64,000 nucleotides of DNA, from contig NC_034015.1 in assembly GCF_000346465.2 (NCBI RefSeq), forward strand, positions 9,108,923 to 9,172,922, in the 5' to 3' direction. The position numbers and the translations under genes are program-made. The DNA comes from Prunus persica. Lineage: Eukaryota > Streptophyta > Magnoliopsida > Rosales > Rosaceae. Numbering within the stretch: the stretch's first letter is position 1; each line of letters opens with the position of its first letter. Positions 30,343 through 40,239 of this stretch are shown here, in pieces. The notes beneath the pieces are model-generated. The model was not told where the DNA came from. It saw nothing but the letters and a program-made list of their open reading frames with translations, and did not search any database.

Positions 30343-33300
30343 TTATTGATAAAGCGAAGAATGACAACGGGGGGGACAATGTGTCTGACCCCGACTTAAC
30401 ACATCACACAATAGGGCGTCCTGAATAAGATCAGGGGGCACCTCAAACCAAATAAAGTTGTCCACATTATGCAAACCAAAACGAGCAAGTCGGTGTGCAA
30501 CACCATTTGCTTCCCTAGGAGTAAATTGAAAAAGAGAGCTAGGAAACTGTTGCTGAAGATGCTTTACATCTTCAACAATGGTACCAATGTTTGAATAATC
30601 CTGTCCTGCTCGCTTTATTGCTGAAACCACCACAGCAGAGTCCCCTTCGAAGATGGGAGATGCAGTCCCAAGTGAGAGAGCAAGAGCCACCCCTTCACGA
30701 GCTGCAAGAATTTCTGCATGTTCAGCCGACAGCACTTCCCCAACTGATTTTGCCACTGCCGCCACAAAACCTCCATCCGCGTCTCTGGCAACAACCCCAA
30801 CAGCCCCTCTACCCGAAGTAGGATCAAATGCTCCATCAAAGTTAAATTTGAGGCGGCCTGACGGTGGTGCTGCCCAACGCACTGGATCCCGCACCCGATC
30901 AGTTACTTTGGACGGAGTATCATTTGCCGTAATAAATTCATGCACATACTGTTGAGCAAAACCCACGACCTCATGTGGAGAACGCTGGACTCCCTGCCAC
31001 AACAGTGCATTTCGATTTCCCCATATAGCCCATAACAAAGTGATAATATGATCCCGTTGCGCTTTACTTGTACCCTCCAGCATTTCTCTCAGCCAGTCCT
31101 TCATTGTATGACAACGTACCTGATGAGCATGCCTTGTCAACAAAGAAATATTCCAAGTAGCCACTGCAAAAGGACACATAGCAAGAACATGCAGAGCACT
31201 TTCAGTGATGTCACCACAAAACATGCACATGTCTTGCATATCAACCCCCTTCTTAATTAAGTTTGCCTTGGTAGGAAGAATATCATGGGCTACACGCCAT
31301 GCAAAAATTTTAAGCTTTGTAGGTACAGTGGCATTCCAAATATGTCTCCATAGCATACCAGTATCTGAATTGGATGAAGAAGACTCGTCCTCATCACCAG
31401 AAGTAACTCGCAAGGCCACTCTGTATGCACTCTTTACCGTGAATAGACCATGTTTATCATAATTCCATACAATCCGGTCTGGTGGTGCCCGAATACTCAG
31501 GGGGATTCGTACAATGTCAACCACATCCACAGGTAAAAAAAGATTATTGAGTTTCTGGAGATCCCATTGTGGAGAGCCCTCATTACAAATCAACTCACTC
31601 ACCTTGGTATTCTCCATACCATCTAGGGGGGAAGTGATCACAGCAAAAGTGGCAGGCCTGGGCACCCATTTATCCCCCCAAATTCGTACTGATTTTCCAT
31701 CACCTATTTGAAATCTTGATCCCATTTCCAACACTTTTCGAGCCGTCCATATACTCTTCCAAACACAAGATGGCCTTGACCCCAGTGTAGCTTCCCAAAA
31801 GTTGGTCTGTGGAAAATATTTGGCTTTGAGAAGTCTGCTCGCCAATGAGTGGGGATTATGAACCAAACGCCAACCTTGCTTGGCTAGCATTGCCATATTA
31901 AAAGCCTGCAAACACCTAAAGCCCATACCACCTTCAGTCTTCGCTTTGCATAATCTCTCCCAGCGCATCCAATGAATTTTCCTATTTTCCCCTTGTTGAC
32001 CCCACCAAAAACGTGCCATCATTTGTTCTATCTCATGACATAACCCCTGAGGCAAAAGGAAACAGCTCATAACATATAAGGGAATAGATTGGGCAACTAC
32101 CTTCAACAATACCTCTTTTCCTGCAATGCTCAAAGTCTGTTCACGCCAACCTTGTAATTTTTTCCAGACCCTTTCCTTCAGGTATCGAAAACAAACGGTT
32201 TTATTTCTACCTAACATCATTGGGAGGCCAAGGTACGTTGCATGAGAGTCAACCCGAGGAACCCCTAATACACTAGCCAAGCGGCTTTGGGTATCCATAT
32301 GAATATTGGCACTAAAAGCCACACAACTTTTTTGACAATTTATCTGTTGACCAGAAGCATGCTCATACACTTCAAAAATGTGCTTTAACACCCCACAATT
32401 ATTATCAGTCGCCTTTGCAAACACAAAACTGTCATCTGCAAAAAATAAGTGGCTGACTGTAGGAGCTCCCCTACAAATAACGATCCCTTGCAGCTGCCCT
32501 TGGCGTTCTGCCTTTGATAGCAACGTGGTAAAACCTTCCGCACAAAGAAGAAACAAGTAAGGCGATAAAGGGTCACCTTGCCTTAATCCCCGTGTTGGGT
32601 ATAAAATCCGAGTAGGTTCACCATTCACCAAGAATGAGTAGGATACAGTTGTCACACAATCCATAACCATCCTTACCCACAGAATAGGAAAACCCATAGC
32701 CAACATCATTTTCTCCAAGAACTCCCATTCCACACGATCATATGCTTTACTCATGTCCAATTTCAGGGCCAAACTCCCCTTCCGTCCTCGTCTCCTTTGT
32801 TTCAAAAAATGAGCGATCTCAAAAGCCACTATAGAATTATCTGTAATCAACCGTCCAGGGACAAAAGCACTCTGACTTTCTGAAATAACGCTCTGCATAA
32901 CAAACTTCATACGATTCGCTAAAGTTTTTGCTCCAATACGATACAGAACATTACATAGACTTATGGGGCGCAACTGAGCCATGGTTCGTGGCTCCTTAAC
33001 TTTTGGTATCAAAGTCACGAAAGTATGGTTTAGTTGTCGTAACATCTCATTGGATTGTAAAAAAGCTCTAACAGCAGCCACTACATCATCTCCTACAATT
33101 CTCCAATATTTTTGATAAAACAAAGGAGGGAGACCATCTGGACCAGGTGCTTTTGAAGGTTGCATTTGAAAAACTGCATCTTTAATCTCCTGATACGAGA
33201 AATCTGCTATTAGTACCTGTTGCATATCTGCCGTCACTTTAGGCTCCAAGGCAGAAAGAATTTCCTCCATCATACTTGACCCACTGGAGCGGAACAAATC

Positions 33301-34503
33301 TCCAAAATAATCAATTACAATGGATGTTATTCCTTGTCGAGACGTACGCCAGCAACCGTTGCTATCCTCCAACCCCTTGATAATATTTCTTCTTCGTCTA
33401 TTAGTTGCCTTTTGGTGAAAATAGCTAGTATTTTTGTCCCCCGCCTTTAACCAATTTTCTCTAGATCTTTGACACCAGTATAATTCATTCTTCGCCAACA
33501 GCTCATCAAGGGATTTTTGCACAACCCTTCGATCCTCTTCCACCCTTTCAGAGTAAGGGGCCTGAAATAAACTAGCCAATTTTGCACGCAGCACTCGAGT
33601 TTCCTCCTTGATATGTCCAAAGGTACTTTTACTCCATCTTTGGAGCACCCAAGTCATCTGCTTTATCTTTTTGTCCAAGCCCACCATAGGATCAAGATTA
33701 CCCACAGACTCCCACACCTGTTTTATTGTTTTTTCACAATCCACATGAGTGGTCCACATTGCTTCAAAGTGAAAACGACGATATCGGCTTTTTTGGCACG
33801 TTGCATGCCTTATTCTCACTAAAATGGGGAGATGGTCTGAACGGCTTGGGTCTAAATGCTGAACGGAAAAACCCGGAAAGAGATTTTGCCAAGATGTTGT
33901 AGCCAACGCACGATCCAGCCGCACTCTAACGAAACCATCTCCAAAGCGGCACTTCCAAGTAAACTTGTACCCATTAAAGCCCAAATCTCGGAAACCCAAT
34001 TTATCCACAATGTTTCTAAAACCTTGCATCTGTCTGTTATTTCTTAAAGGACCACCTTCTTTTTCATCCGTGCTAAGAATTTCATTAAAATCTCCTACAC
34101 ATAACCAGGGCAGTTGATTATGGTGCCCTAATTGATCCAATAATATCCATGACTTCTCCCTATCTTGCACCGCTGGAAAGCCATAAAAAACAGTCAATCG
34201 CCATCGATCTCCACCTCCATTAGAACCAATTTGTACATCTATAAAATGATCAGAAAAAGCACAAACATGGACATCCACCTCTTCCTTCCATAACAATGCC
34301 AAACCTCCCGAATAACCTCTACTACTCACACTTGTCACGCCCCTAAAACCAAGTTGTTTTGATAGTTTCGCCATGTGAGCACTATTACAACGAGTTTCAC
34401 ATAGAAAAACAATCTTGGGAACTTCTTCACGAATGATACTTTTCAACCCATTAACTGTCGAGGGGTTCCCAAGCCCCTGACAGTTCCAGCTTAGTAGATT
34501 CAT
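30343..34503 (-). CDS. LINE ORF2: endonuclease, reverse transcriptase, RNase H
   Basis: 1386 aa that nick target DNA and copy the element RNA at the nick. Domains: APE-type endonuclease, residues about 1-230 (LLSWNCQGLG, FLCETR with catalytic Glu near 36, VGDFNEIL, SDHLPILV); reverse transcriptase, about 470-760 (FVTLIPKV, RPISLCNVLYRI, LKLDMSKAYDRVEWEFL, GLRQGDPLSPYLFLLC, catalytic FADD near 688); zf-RVT region, about 1060-1140 (KIFAWRVAHDILPTKANL, CMFCGD..ES..H.L..C); RNase H, about 1215-1340 (FNFDGAF, AEHAEILAAREG, FEGDSAVV, REANGVAHRLARFG). RNase H domains are known in plant L1 lineages. All catalytic acidic residues looked for are present. The start overlaps the ORF1 stop as ATGA. Confidence 0.96.
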   Translation of the reverse strand: MNLLSWNCQGLGNPSTVNGLKSIIREEVPKIVFLCETRCNSAHMAKLSKQLGFRGVTSVSSRGYSGGLALLWKEEVDVHVCAFSDHFIDVQIGSNGGGDRWRLTVFYGFPAVQDREKSWILLDQLGHHNQLPWLCVGDFNEILSTDEKEGGPLRNNRQMQGFRNIVDKLGFRDLGFNGYKFTWKCRFGDGFVRVRLDRALATTSWQNLFPGFSVQHLDPSRSDHLPILVRIRHATCQKSRYRRFHFEAMWTTHVDCEKTIKQVWESVGNLDPMVGLDKKIKQMTWVLQRWSKSTFGHIKEETRVLRAKLASLFQAPYSERVEEDRRVVQKSLDELLAKNELYWCQRSRENWLKAGDKNTSYFHQKATNRRRRNIIKGLEDSNGCWRTSRQGITSIVIDYFGDLFRSSGSSMMEEILSALEPKVTADMQQVLIADFSYQEIKDAVFQMQPSKAPGPDGLPPLFYQKYWRIVGDDVVAAVRAFLQSNEMLRQLNHTFVTLIPKVKEPRTMAQLRPISLCNVLYRIGAKTLANRMKFVMQSVISESQSAFVPGRLITDNSIVAFEIAHFLKQRRRGRKGSLALKLDMSKAYDRVEWEFLEKMMLAMGFPILWVRMVMDCVTTVSYSFLVNGEPTRILYPTRGLRQGDPLSPYLFLLCAEGFTTLLSKAERQGQLQGIVICRGAPTVSHLFFADDSFVFAKATDNNCGVLKHIFEVYEHASGQQINCQKSCVAFSANIHMDTQSRLASVLGVPRVDSHATYLGLPMMLGRNKTVCFRYLKERVWKKLQGWREQTLSIAGKEVLLKVVAQSIPLYVMSCFLLPQGLCHEIEQMMARFWWGQQGENRKIHWMRWERLCKAKTEGGMGFRCLQAFNMAMLAKQGWRLVHNPHSLASRLLKAKYFPQTNFWEATLGSRPSCVWKSIWTARKVLEMGSRFQIGDGKSVRIWGDKWVPRPATFAVITSPLDGMENTKVSELICNEGSPQWDLQKLNNLFLPVDVVDIVRIPLSIRAPPDRIVWNYDKHGLFTVKSAYRVALRVTSGDEDESSSSNSDTGMLWRHIWNATVPTKLKIFAWRVAHDILPTKANLIKKGVDMQDMCMFCGDITESALHVLAMCPFAVATWNISLLTRHAHQVRCHTMKDWLREMLEGTSKAQRDHIITLLWAIWGNRNALLWQGVQRSPHEVVGFAQQYVHEFITANDTPSKVTDRVRDPVRWAAPPSGRLKFNFDGAFDPTSGRGAVGVVARDADGGFVAAVAKSVGEVLSAEHAEILAAREGVALALSLGTASPIFEGDSAVVVSAIKRAGQDYSNIGTIVEDVKHLQQQFPSSLFQFTPREANGVAHRLARFGLHNVDNFIWFEVPPDLIQDALLCDVLSRGQTHCPPRCHSSLYQ

Positions 34504-36083
34504 GGCTTCCGGCGGGGCTGAAACGAGTCAGCCACCGCCGATCCCACAGAGCTTGAAGAAAGATCCGAAAAACATCTTCTTTTTTGAGCCGGTAAAACAT
34601 CTCCAAACACCACTGCCTTGGGGTCCCTCTTCCTACCTCGACCTTCAGGTTGTGTGATCTTACCTCTCACACGGTTCGCACTCCGTCCCCGACCCTTAGC
34701 ACCATAACTAGTCCTCCCATGCCGTCTTTCATTCCCTGCCTGTCTAGTGGCTTTAGACTGCATGACTTGCCTGATTATAGGACTCAACCCAAAAGGATCA
34801 GAATCTTGTTGGGTTCCAACCATGTCTAAGCCCACACCCTTCCTCCCATCATGTGTTGAAATAAGCCCACTCCCTTCATTGGGCCAACTTTTACTCCCAA
34901 TACCCCTATCATCAGCAAGTCCAAGGCCCCCATTTAACTCCACGTCATTGATAATTGGAAGCAAATCAGTACAATTCCAATTAGTCCCACAATCATGCTG
35001 CTCATTTAAAGCTAACGTTAGCTGCCTATTAGAATCCGCAATACACTCATGATTGGGCTCCCAATCAATCCCCAAATTAAGGCTGAGATTTAAATCCGGT
35101 AATACAGGGCGACTCAAATTTTCCATAACGTGCAAGTTAGAATTACTAGCCATAATTGGAGCATTTAATGGCTGTAAAACTTCCCCAGTAAGATTCTCTT
35201 TGTCCAATCCAACACCGCCGCCATGACCGTCGTGAGCCACCTCTACGAACTCCTCCACCTCCTCTTCCATATCTATTGGTGCCTTCATAGACCATCCAGG
35301 AGGGTCAGAGATCCCAAATCGCCTTCCCAGGGGTCTACGATATTCAGGTCCAAGAATGTCTTCCTGAAACCATCGCCCATAGGGTTTTGCCACATCGTCT
35401 ACTTGTTCTCCCTGAAACTTGTGGCATTGACTTTCAATATGATCGAAGCATCCACACAGGTAGCAAACGTGCGGGAGTTTTTCATATCGAAGGTCAACCC
35501 ATTCCACCTTACCCTCTTGCAACTGAATCGGCAAACAACGCCTTAGTGGTTTGGTAATATCTAAGACAACTCGGATTCGCAAATAGCTTCCAAAACATTG
35601 GCCCCGCTTGCTTTGATCTGTGACCACATACTCCCCGATCTGTTGCCCGATCATCTTACCCATCTCTCGAGTCATGTAGATTAAAGGCAGACCTTTCACT
35701 TGAACCCAGAACTCTTGTTGGCATAACGGAATCCTCGTCGAGTGCACCAAGTCATCTGCTTCAGCAAGAACTAGCAGGAAATGATTAAATGTCCATGGAC
35801 CTCCCCGTAATATTGTCGCCCTAGCCGCATTCGTCTTAAAAGAGAACACAAATAAATCTGCCTCCAAGTCTGCAATGTCCACCTCCGCCTTTGGCCGCCA
35901 CAGCATATGCATGGTTCGTTTAAAGGCTTCTTTATTGATCGATTGTCTCGACAGAACTTTACCCACTAGTAGGAACCTTGGTGTTTTCAACGTTCCTGCT
36001 TTGTCTGGCTCCACAACCAGTGCCTGTTGCTCCTCCTCAGTGAGAGAAAAGCGAGAAGCAAAGTTTTGCAGCATATTCTCCAT
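34500..36083 (-). CDS. LINE ORF1: DUF4283 / zinc-knuckle RNA-binding protein
   Basis: 527 aa from the preferred start at 36083 (MENMLQNFASRFSLTEEEQQ). The frame is open 30 codons further upstream to 36173, but that extension reads like leader sequence. The N-terminal DUF4283 domain spans residues about 1-190 (FLLVGKVLSRQSINKEAFKR, WRPKAEVDIADLEADLFVF, GPWTFNHFLLVL), typical of plant LINE ORF1. A CCHC zinc knuckle CYLCGCFDHIESQC (CX2CX4HX4C) is at about 205-220. The rest is polar, ending in a basic stretch (RGRKRDPK) that may hold a nuclear signal. In the LINE life cycle ORF1 coats the element RNA. The stop TGA (34500-34502) overlaps the ORF2 ATG, a layout fitting termination-reinitiation. Confidence 0.94.
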   Translation of the reverse strand: MENMLQNFASRFSLTEEEQQALVVEPDKAGTLKTPRFLLVGKVLSRQSINKEAFKRTMHMLWRPKAEVDIADLEADLFVFSFKTNAARATILRGGPWTFNHFLLVLAEADDLVHSTRIPLCQQEFWVQVKGLPLIYMTREMGKMIGQQIGEYVVTDQSKRGQCFGSYLRIRVVLDITKPLRRCLPIQLQEGKVEWVDLRYEKLPHVCYLCGCFDHIESQCHKFQGEQVDDVAKPYGRWFQEDILGPEYRRPLGRRFGISDPPGWSMKAPIDMEEEVEEFVEVAHDGHGGGVGLDKENLTGEVLQPLNAPIMASNSNLHVMENLSRPVLPDLNLSLNLGIDWEPNHECIADSNRQLTLALNEQHDCGTNWNCTDLLPIINDVELNGGLGLADDRGIGSKSWPNEGSGLISTHDGRKGVGLDMVGTQQDSDPFGLSPIIRQVMQSKATRQAGNERRHGRTSYGAKGRGRSANRVRGKITQPEGRGRKRDPKAVVFGDVLPAQKRRCFSDLSSSSVGSAVADSFQPRRKP

Positions 36084-36856
36084 GGTCGTGAAAAGGAGAG
36101 CCAACAGTGCTCCTCCCCTATCCGCACACCACACTGCCTGTTGCAATCCTCGCCAACAGCAGTCTCGTATCATACAGAGGTACTACAATCACCACCGAGA
36201 AAACCAGCCGTCTTCTCGGTCCGCCGCCTCCCTGGTGTTTTTAACTCTCCTAAAGAAACCTAGAGACCCGTAATTGTCATATTATTCTTACATGAAATGC
36301 ATATATTTATTTTATGTATTTAATGATTATATTATCAATGGTATCGAGATATTAGACACCTCTTACTTATAAAAAAAATTATAAAATATGATGTGATTGT
36401 CGTCACACTCTTATGTCGTGTTACAAACTAATTCACGTGTTATAAAATTTAAGCTACGGTTTTGGCAAGACCAACTTTTGTTTCCATTTGCAAAAGTCTT
36501 TGTGAAGGTATCATATCATTTCGACCTTATAGAATTGCAAGTTGAATTCAGAACCAGTTCTCCACCTTAATTCTTAAGCCATGGAATTTTTTTCAATTAC
36601 ATAAAGCAATAATATTAATATCCGTTGAGAGTCGTGACCCACTAACTCCATCTTCAGCCAAATAACCTTTCCTTTGCTTCTGAACACGTGTCATTGACCC
36701 TCCTCCAGCCAAAGAAGGAAAACAGTACAGATGTTATAAAGATTATATCCTAAATTTGCTAAAGAGTCTGCAATCATATTTGTTTCCTACAAATTATGGG
36801 CAAATTATAACGACTTGAAAATCTTAAAGGAGGAAATTAAATTAATTACCAATTTG

Positions 36857-36990
36857 GATTGCTGTCACTTTTTTAAAAGCTGCTTCTGTTATATTTTGAA
36901 AATAATCAACTATAAACTAAAGTAGTTTCAGGTTTGGTATAAAAATTAGTGTAAAACAGTTTGGTAATGTCATTTAAAATAATTTATGAT
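36857..36990 (+). repeat. fragment of dispersed AT-rich repeat family, copy A
   Basis: GGATTGCTGTCACTTTTTTA, AAAAGCTGCTTCTGTTATAT and TTTGGTAT words shared in order with 37318-37460 and, more weakly, with 38785-39075. Confidence 0.65.
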
Positions 36991-37317
36991 GGTATTACAT
37001 GAATTGAAAAAATATTTACCCTTCATTTGGATAGAGGAAAATAACTCGGGATTTAGCTAAAAGTCAGGAATTGAAAAGAAGAAATTGATATTTTCATTGT
37101 TTGGCAACTTAAACATGAAACTTATTAAATGACGCACGGAAAAAATCGTGGAAATTGGGGATTGAGATTCTTGAATTTAATTTCCATCAAAAGAGTCGTC
37201 ATTTCACAATTCCAATTGATCAGGAATTTGTTTTCACTATAATTTTTTTTATTTACAAAATTCAACATATATAAATCCTCGAGATCTCCTTCAATTATAT
37301 AATTGAAATGCTAATTT

Positions 37318-37460
37318 TCAATTTAGGATTGCTGTTACTTTTTAAAAAAGCTACTTCTACTATGTTTTGAAAATAATCAGTTATAAAGTAAAATAGTTCC
37401 ACGTTTAATATAAAAATTAATGTCAAACAATTTGATAAATTTTAGTATAAAACTATTGTA
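37318..37460 (+). repeat. fragment of dispersed AT-rich repeat family, copy B
   Basis: TAGGATTGCTGTTACTTTTT, AAAAGCTACTTCTACTATGT and AAAATAATCAGTTATAAAGT line up with copy A at 36857-36990. Confidence 0.65.
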
Positions 37461-38784
37461 ATTGTAGATAACGATTAAAATGATCATAATATTGAAAGTG
37501 GCGGTGGTAGAGATTGAGGTAATAGTGGTGGTGACGATGTTATTGAAATTTTTTGTTATTAAAAATAAATAATTAAACTTTATATACGCAAGAATAATAG
37601 AATTAGATTAACATACTATTCCACTTTTGAAAACCACTTCCTGTTACTTCTTACGTCTGTAATTGTGGATTAAAGGATTTGCTAGAAATTTTATCGAGTC
37701 TAGTGTTAAAGTGCTTTATTTTTTTCTTCTTTTTGGTGAAAAGAGGATAGACTTTGCCAATAAAAAAAACCAAAAAGCAACACACTTTACGGGCAAAAAA
37801 CAAACATGGATGCTAAGCGATTAGAGGAGAGGATTTGCTCAAAGCAAAAGGCAAGTCTGGTGGGCCATATAGATTATTTTTTTTTTTCGAAGCTTACTTG
37901 GGTTACAGCCATAGCCCTCCCTGTAGTTTCCTCAGTGCTCCCCTCTCTCCTTCTCTCTTTCCCCATTTTCAGTGACATAAGATTTTTATTTATTGTCTTC
38001 GTTTTGTTATGATTTTTCTCCACCCATAATAAGTGGCTGCGTCTCGACGTTGAATCTCCACCTGTAATAATATGTGAAAATTTTATTTTAAAAGTAAATA
38101 TATTACGTTGGTCCCAAAATTCAAACAAGTGGTAAAAAAAAAAAAAACTATTTCAGAAGAGAGGATAAAAAGTAGACCAATTAGAACAAATCCAATCAAT
38201 AAGATCATAATTAGTTTGAGGTCCCTTAAGTCTTAAAGAAGAAAGTTGATTCCAAAGGTAAAAATGATATAATTAATGCATGATTTGATCATGATGTGCG
38301 TAAAATGATAAATTATGTAAAATAATTCGTACCATGATCTTTATATATATAAAAAAGAGGCTGCTAAGACTTTGAAGTGGCCAGAGGCTCTAGTGCGAAC
38401 CACTAAATGAGAATCTTAAATGAGGATTAGTCTGAGTCGTCCAAATTGATCTGAACGGATGAACATGTAAAATTAAGCTTTCAGTAGAGGCGCTGCCAAT
38501 GGCATCTTCCTGGCAAAGAAGAAGACTCAGGTGCGATTCGTTTCATCACGTCTGGTTTCATATAAAACTACGTGGTTTTGTTTATAAAGTCTTTTATTTT
38601 AACAAAATTCTGTGTTTTGATTGTTTTAGTATGAAAAAGAGTTGAATACATTTTTGATTGGGTTTTACATGAAAATTTAATTTGGTCACTGAGAATTTTT
38701 TTAAGCCAAATAGGTTACTGTGTTTCCTAAAGTTTATAATTTAAAGACATTCCATATCTTCTGTTAAGTGCAGTTCTTCCTCTA

Positions 38785-39075
38785 AGGCCTAGTTTAGGAT
38801 TTCTGCCGCTTTAAAAAAAAGCTGCTCTTGCTGTGCTTCAAAAAGAATTAAAGGTAAAGTAAAGCAATTAAACGTTTGGTAAACTGTAATTTTAAAAGTG
38901 TTGTGAGTATGAAAAGTTTGGTAAAATTTTACTGTAAAAGTGTTGTAACTATTTATAATGACTAAAATGAACATGATGCTGAAAGTGCTTTTTACTAATC
39001 TGTTTGGTAAAAAATAAAACTGTAAAGTGCTTTTATACTTTTCTCCCTAAAAATTATATTAATCTTTATTTAAAG
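38785..39075 (+). repeat. dispersed repeat family, copy C (non-autonomous DNA transposon type)
   Basis: Starts near GGCCTAGTTTAGGATT; contains AAAAGCTGCTCTTGCTGTGC, GTTTGGTAAA twice, GTGTTGTAACTATTTATAAT and GACTAAAATGAACATGATGC, then CCCTAAAAATTATATTAATC. The same words occur in the same order at 52030-52345. The layout resembles widespread hAT-type MITEs, but borders and target duplication were not resolved. Confidence 0.6.
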
Positions 39076-39079
39076 AAAA

Positions 39080-40239
39080 GTAAAAATTCAAATTCAAATT
39101 CAGAGAGAACAACATTAAAAACTATTACACATGTTTCATTTAATTATAATAAACAAACAACATTAAAAAATATTAATAACATACCTCAATTTTGTCATGC
39201 CACAATTCATCAAAAGCATCAATAGTCCCAAGTTTGGAATTCCACCAAAGACCAGTTTCCTTTCCAATTCTTTCTATATTTTCCACTATTCTTTAAGTGC
39301 ATCCCACTTATTTATCAATTGTGATTTATCGTACTCGGCTCTTGTATCTTTACTCAAGCTAATCCTCACATTTTCCCATCTTTCTTTCTTAAAGTGAGTA
39401 CAAGGATGATTTCCTGCCTCCACCTCCTTGATACACATGTTACAAAATATAGTTGTATTGTGATTATTACATATAGCCGGAACTCATGATCCACTAGCCA
39501 CATTATTATTTTTCACCATCTATGCATGTCCTTATATAAATATGTATGTATTGGGAGATGAACATGTTATAGCAAACAATGTTTTTACTAAAAACATACA
39601 TAATGCCTAAGTAATTACCTATAGGAAAACTGGGGCAATAAGCCCCTTAAGCCGTAATTTAAACTTGAAGACAATTCGACTCCTACCAAATTTTCGGTAA
39701 AGTCTTCTCTGTAATTAAAACATTTTTCAAATTACAGTACCCTTAAACGAGCATAGAAATAATCCTAACAGGTAAGGGCACACATAACAGTTAAGACTAT
39801 TGAAATGGGCATCCTGCCCTCTACCTGAACTTAAAGACGAGCAACTAAGAGCAACTAAAAAATTTAAATTTACAACCTGGGAATAAAGACAATGGGTTAT
39901 GAAGGAAGTCCTACGGTGTGGACAACGGGGATGCCTCGACGTAGTGGTCTCAACCTCAGATATCTAGAACTTTGGGGGCACAAAACAGAAAATGTGAGTA
40001 GACGAAAATAAAGCTTGAACATAAATTATACTCAACATAATAACCCCCTCTGTTTTAGAAAATAATGCCAAAACACCATGCAATAGATTTCTTCAGCAAA
40101 AGTACATAATGTCATCCGATATTAGAAAATATTTCAATTCAGTAAAATTAATATCATAACGTACAATAAGGAAAACCATATAATCAATACTTCTCAAATT
40201 ATTGGAAAACAATGTAAACTTATTAATTTAATCCTATAG
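39080..40239. other. intergenic, repeat-like, no gene seen
   Basis: The stretch 39590-39970 (GGTAAAGTCTTCTCT; CCTCGACGTAGTGGTCTCAA) has the look of retrotransposon untranslated sequence. No ORF or terminal structure supports a specific class. Confidence 0.35.

Larger units (their letters stand above)
30311..36320 (-). mobile_element. intact-looking L1-type LINE, about 6 kb
   Basis: A non-LTR retrotransposon read on the minus strand, with a 5' leader, ORF1, ORF2 and a short A-rich 3' end (CTCAAAAAATAAT at about 30308-30318). Both ORFs are open end to end. A candidate 10-bp target duplication TAATGATTAT lies at 30301-30310 and 36321-36330. Because the flanks are AT-rich and the implied first 50 bp are also AT-rich, the 5' border is uncertain and could be nearer 36270. 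Confidence 0.88.
36331..38780. other. AT-rich intergenic, no gene seen
   Basis: Contains two fragments (about 36857-36990 and 37318-37460) of the dispersed repeat family described at 38785 and 52030. No supported coding region. Confidence 0.5.

Noticed and set aside
36084..36173. Thirty-residue N-terminal extension of LINE ORF1
   Set aside because: The frame is open, but the extension lacks DUF4283-type content and the downstream ATG matches the usual ORF1 start; treated as leader.
30591..36273. Numerous plus-strand ORFs opposite the LINE
   Set aside because: All overlap the long intact ORF1 and ORF2 and show no family features.
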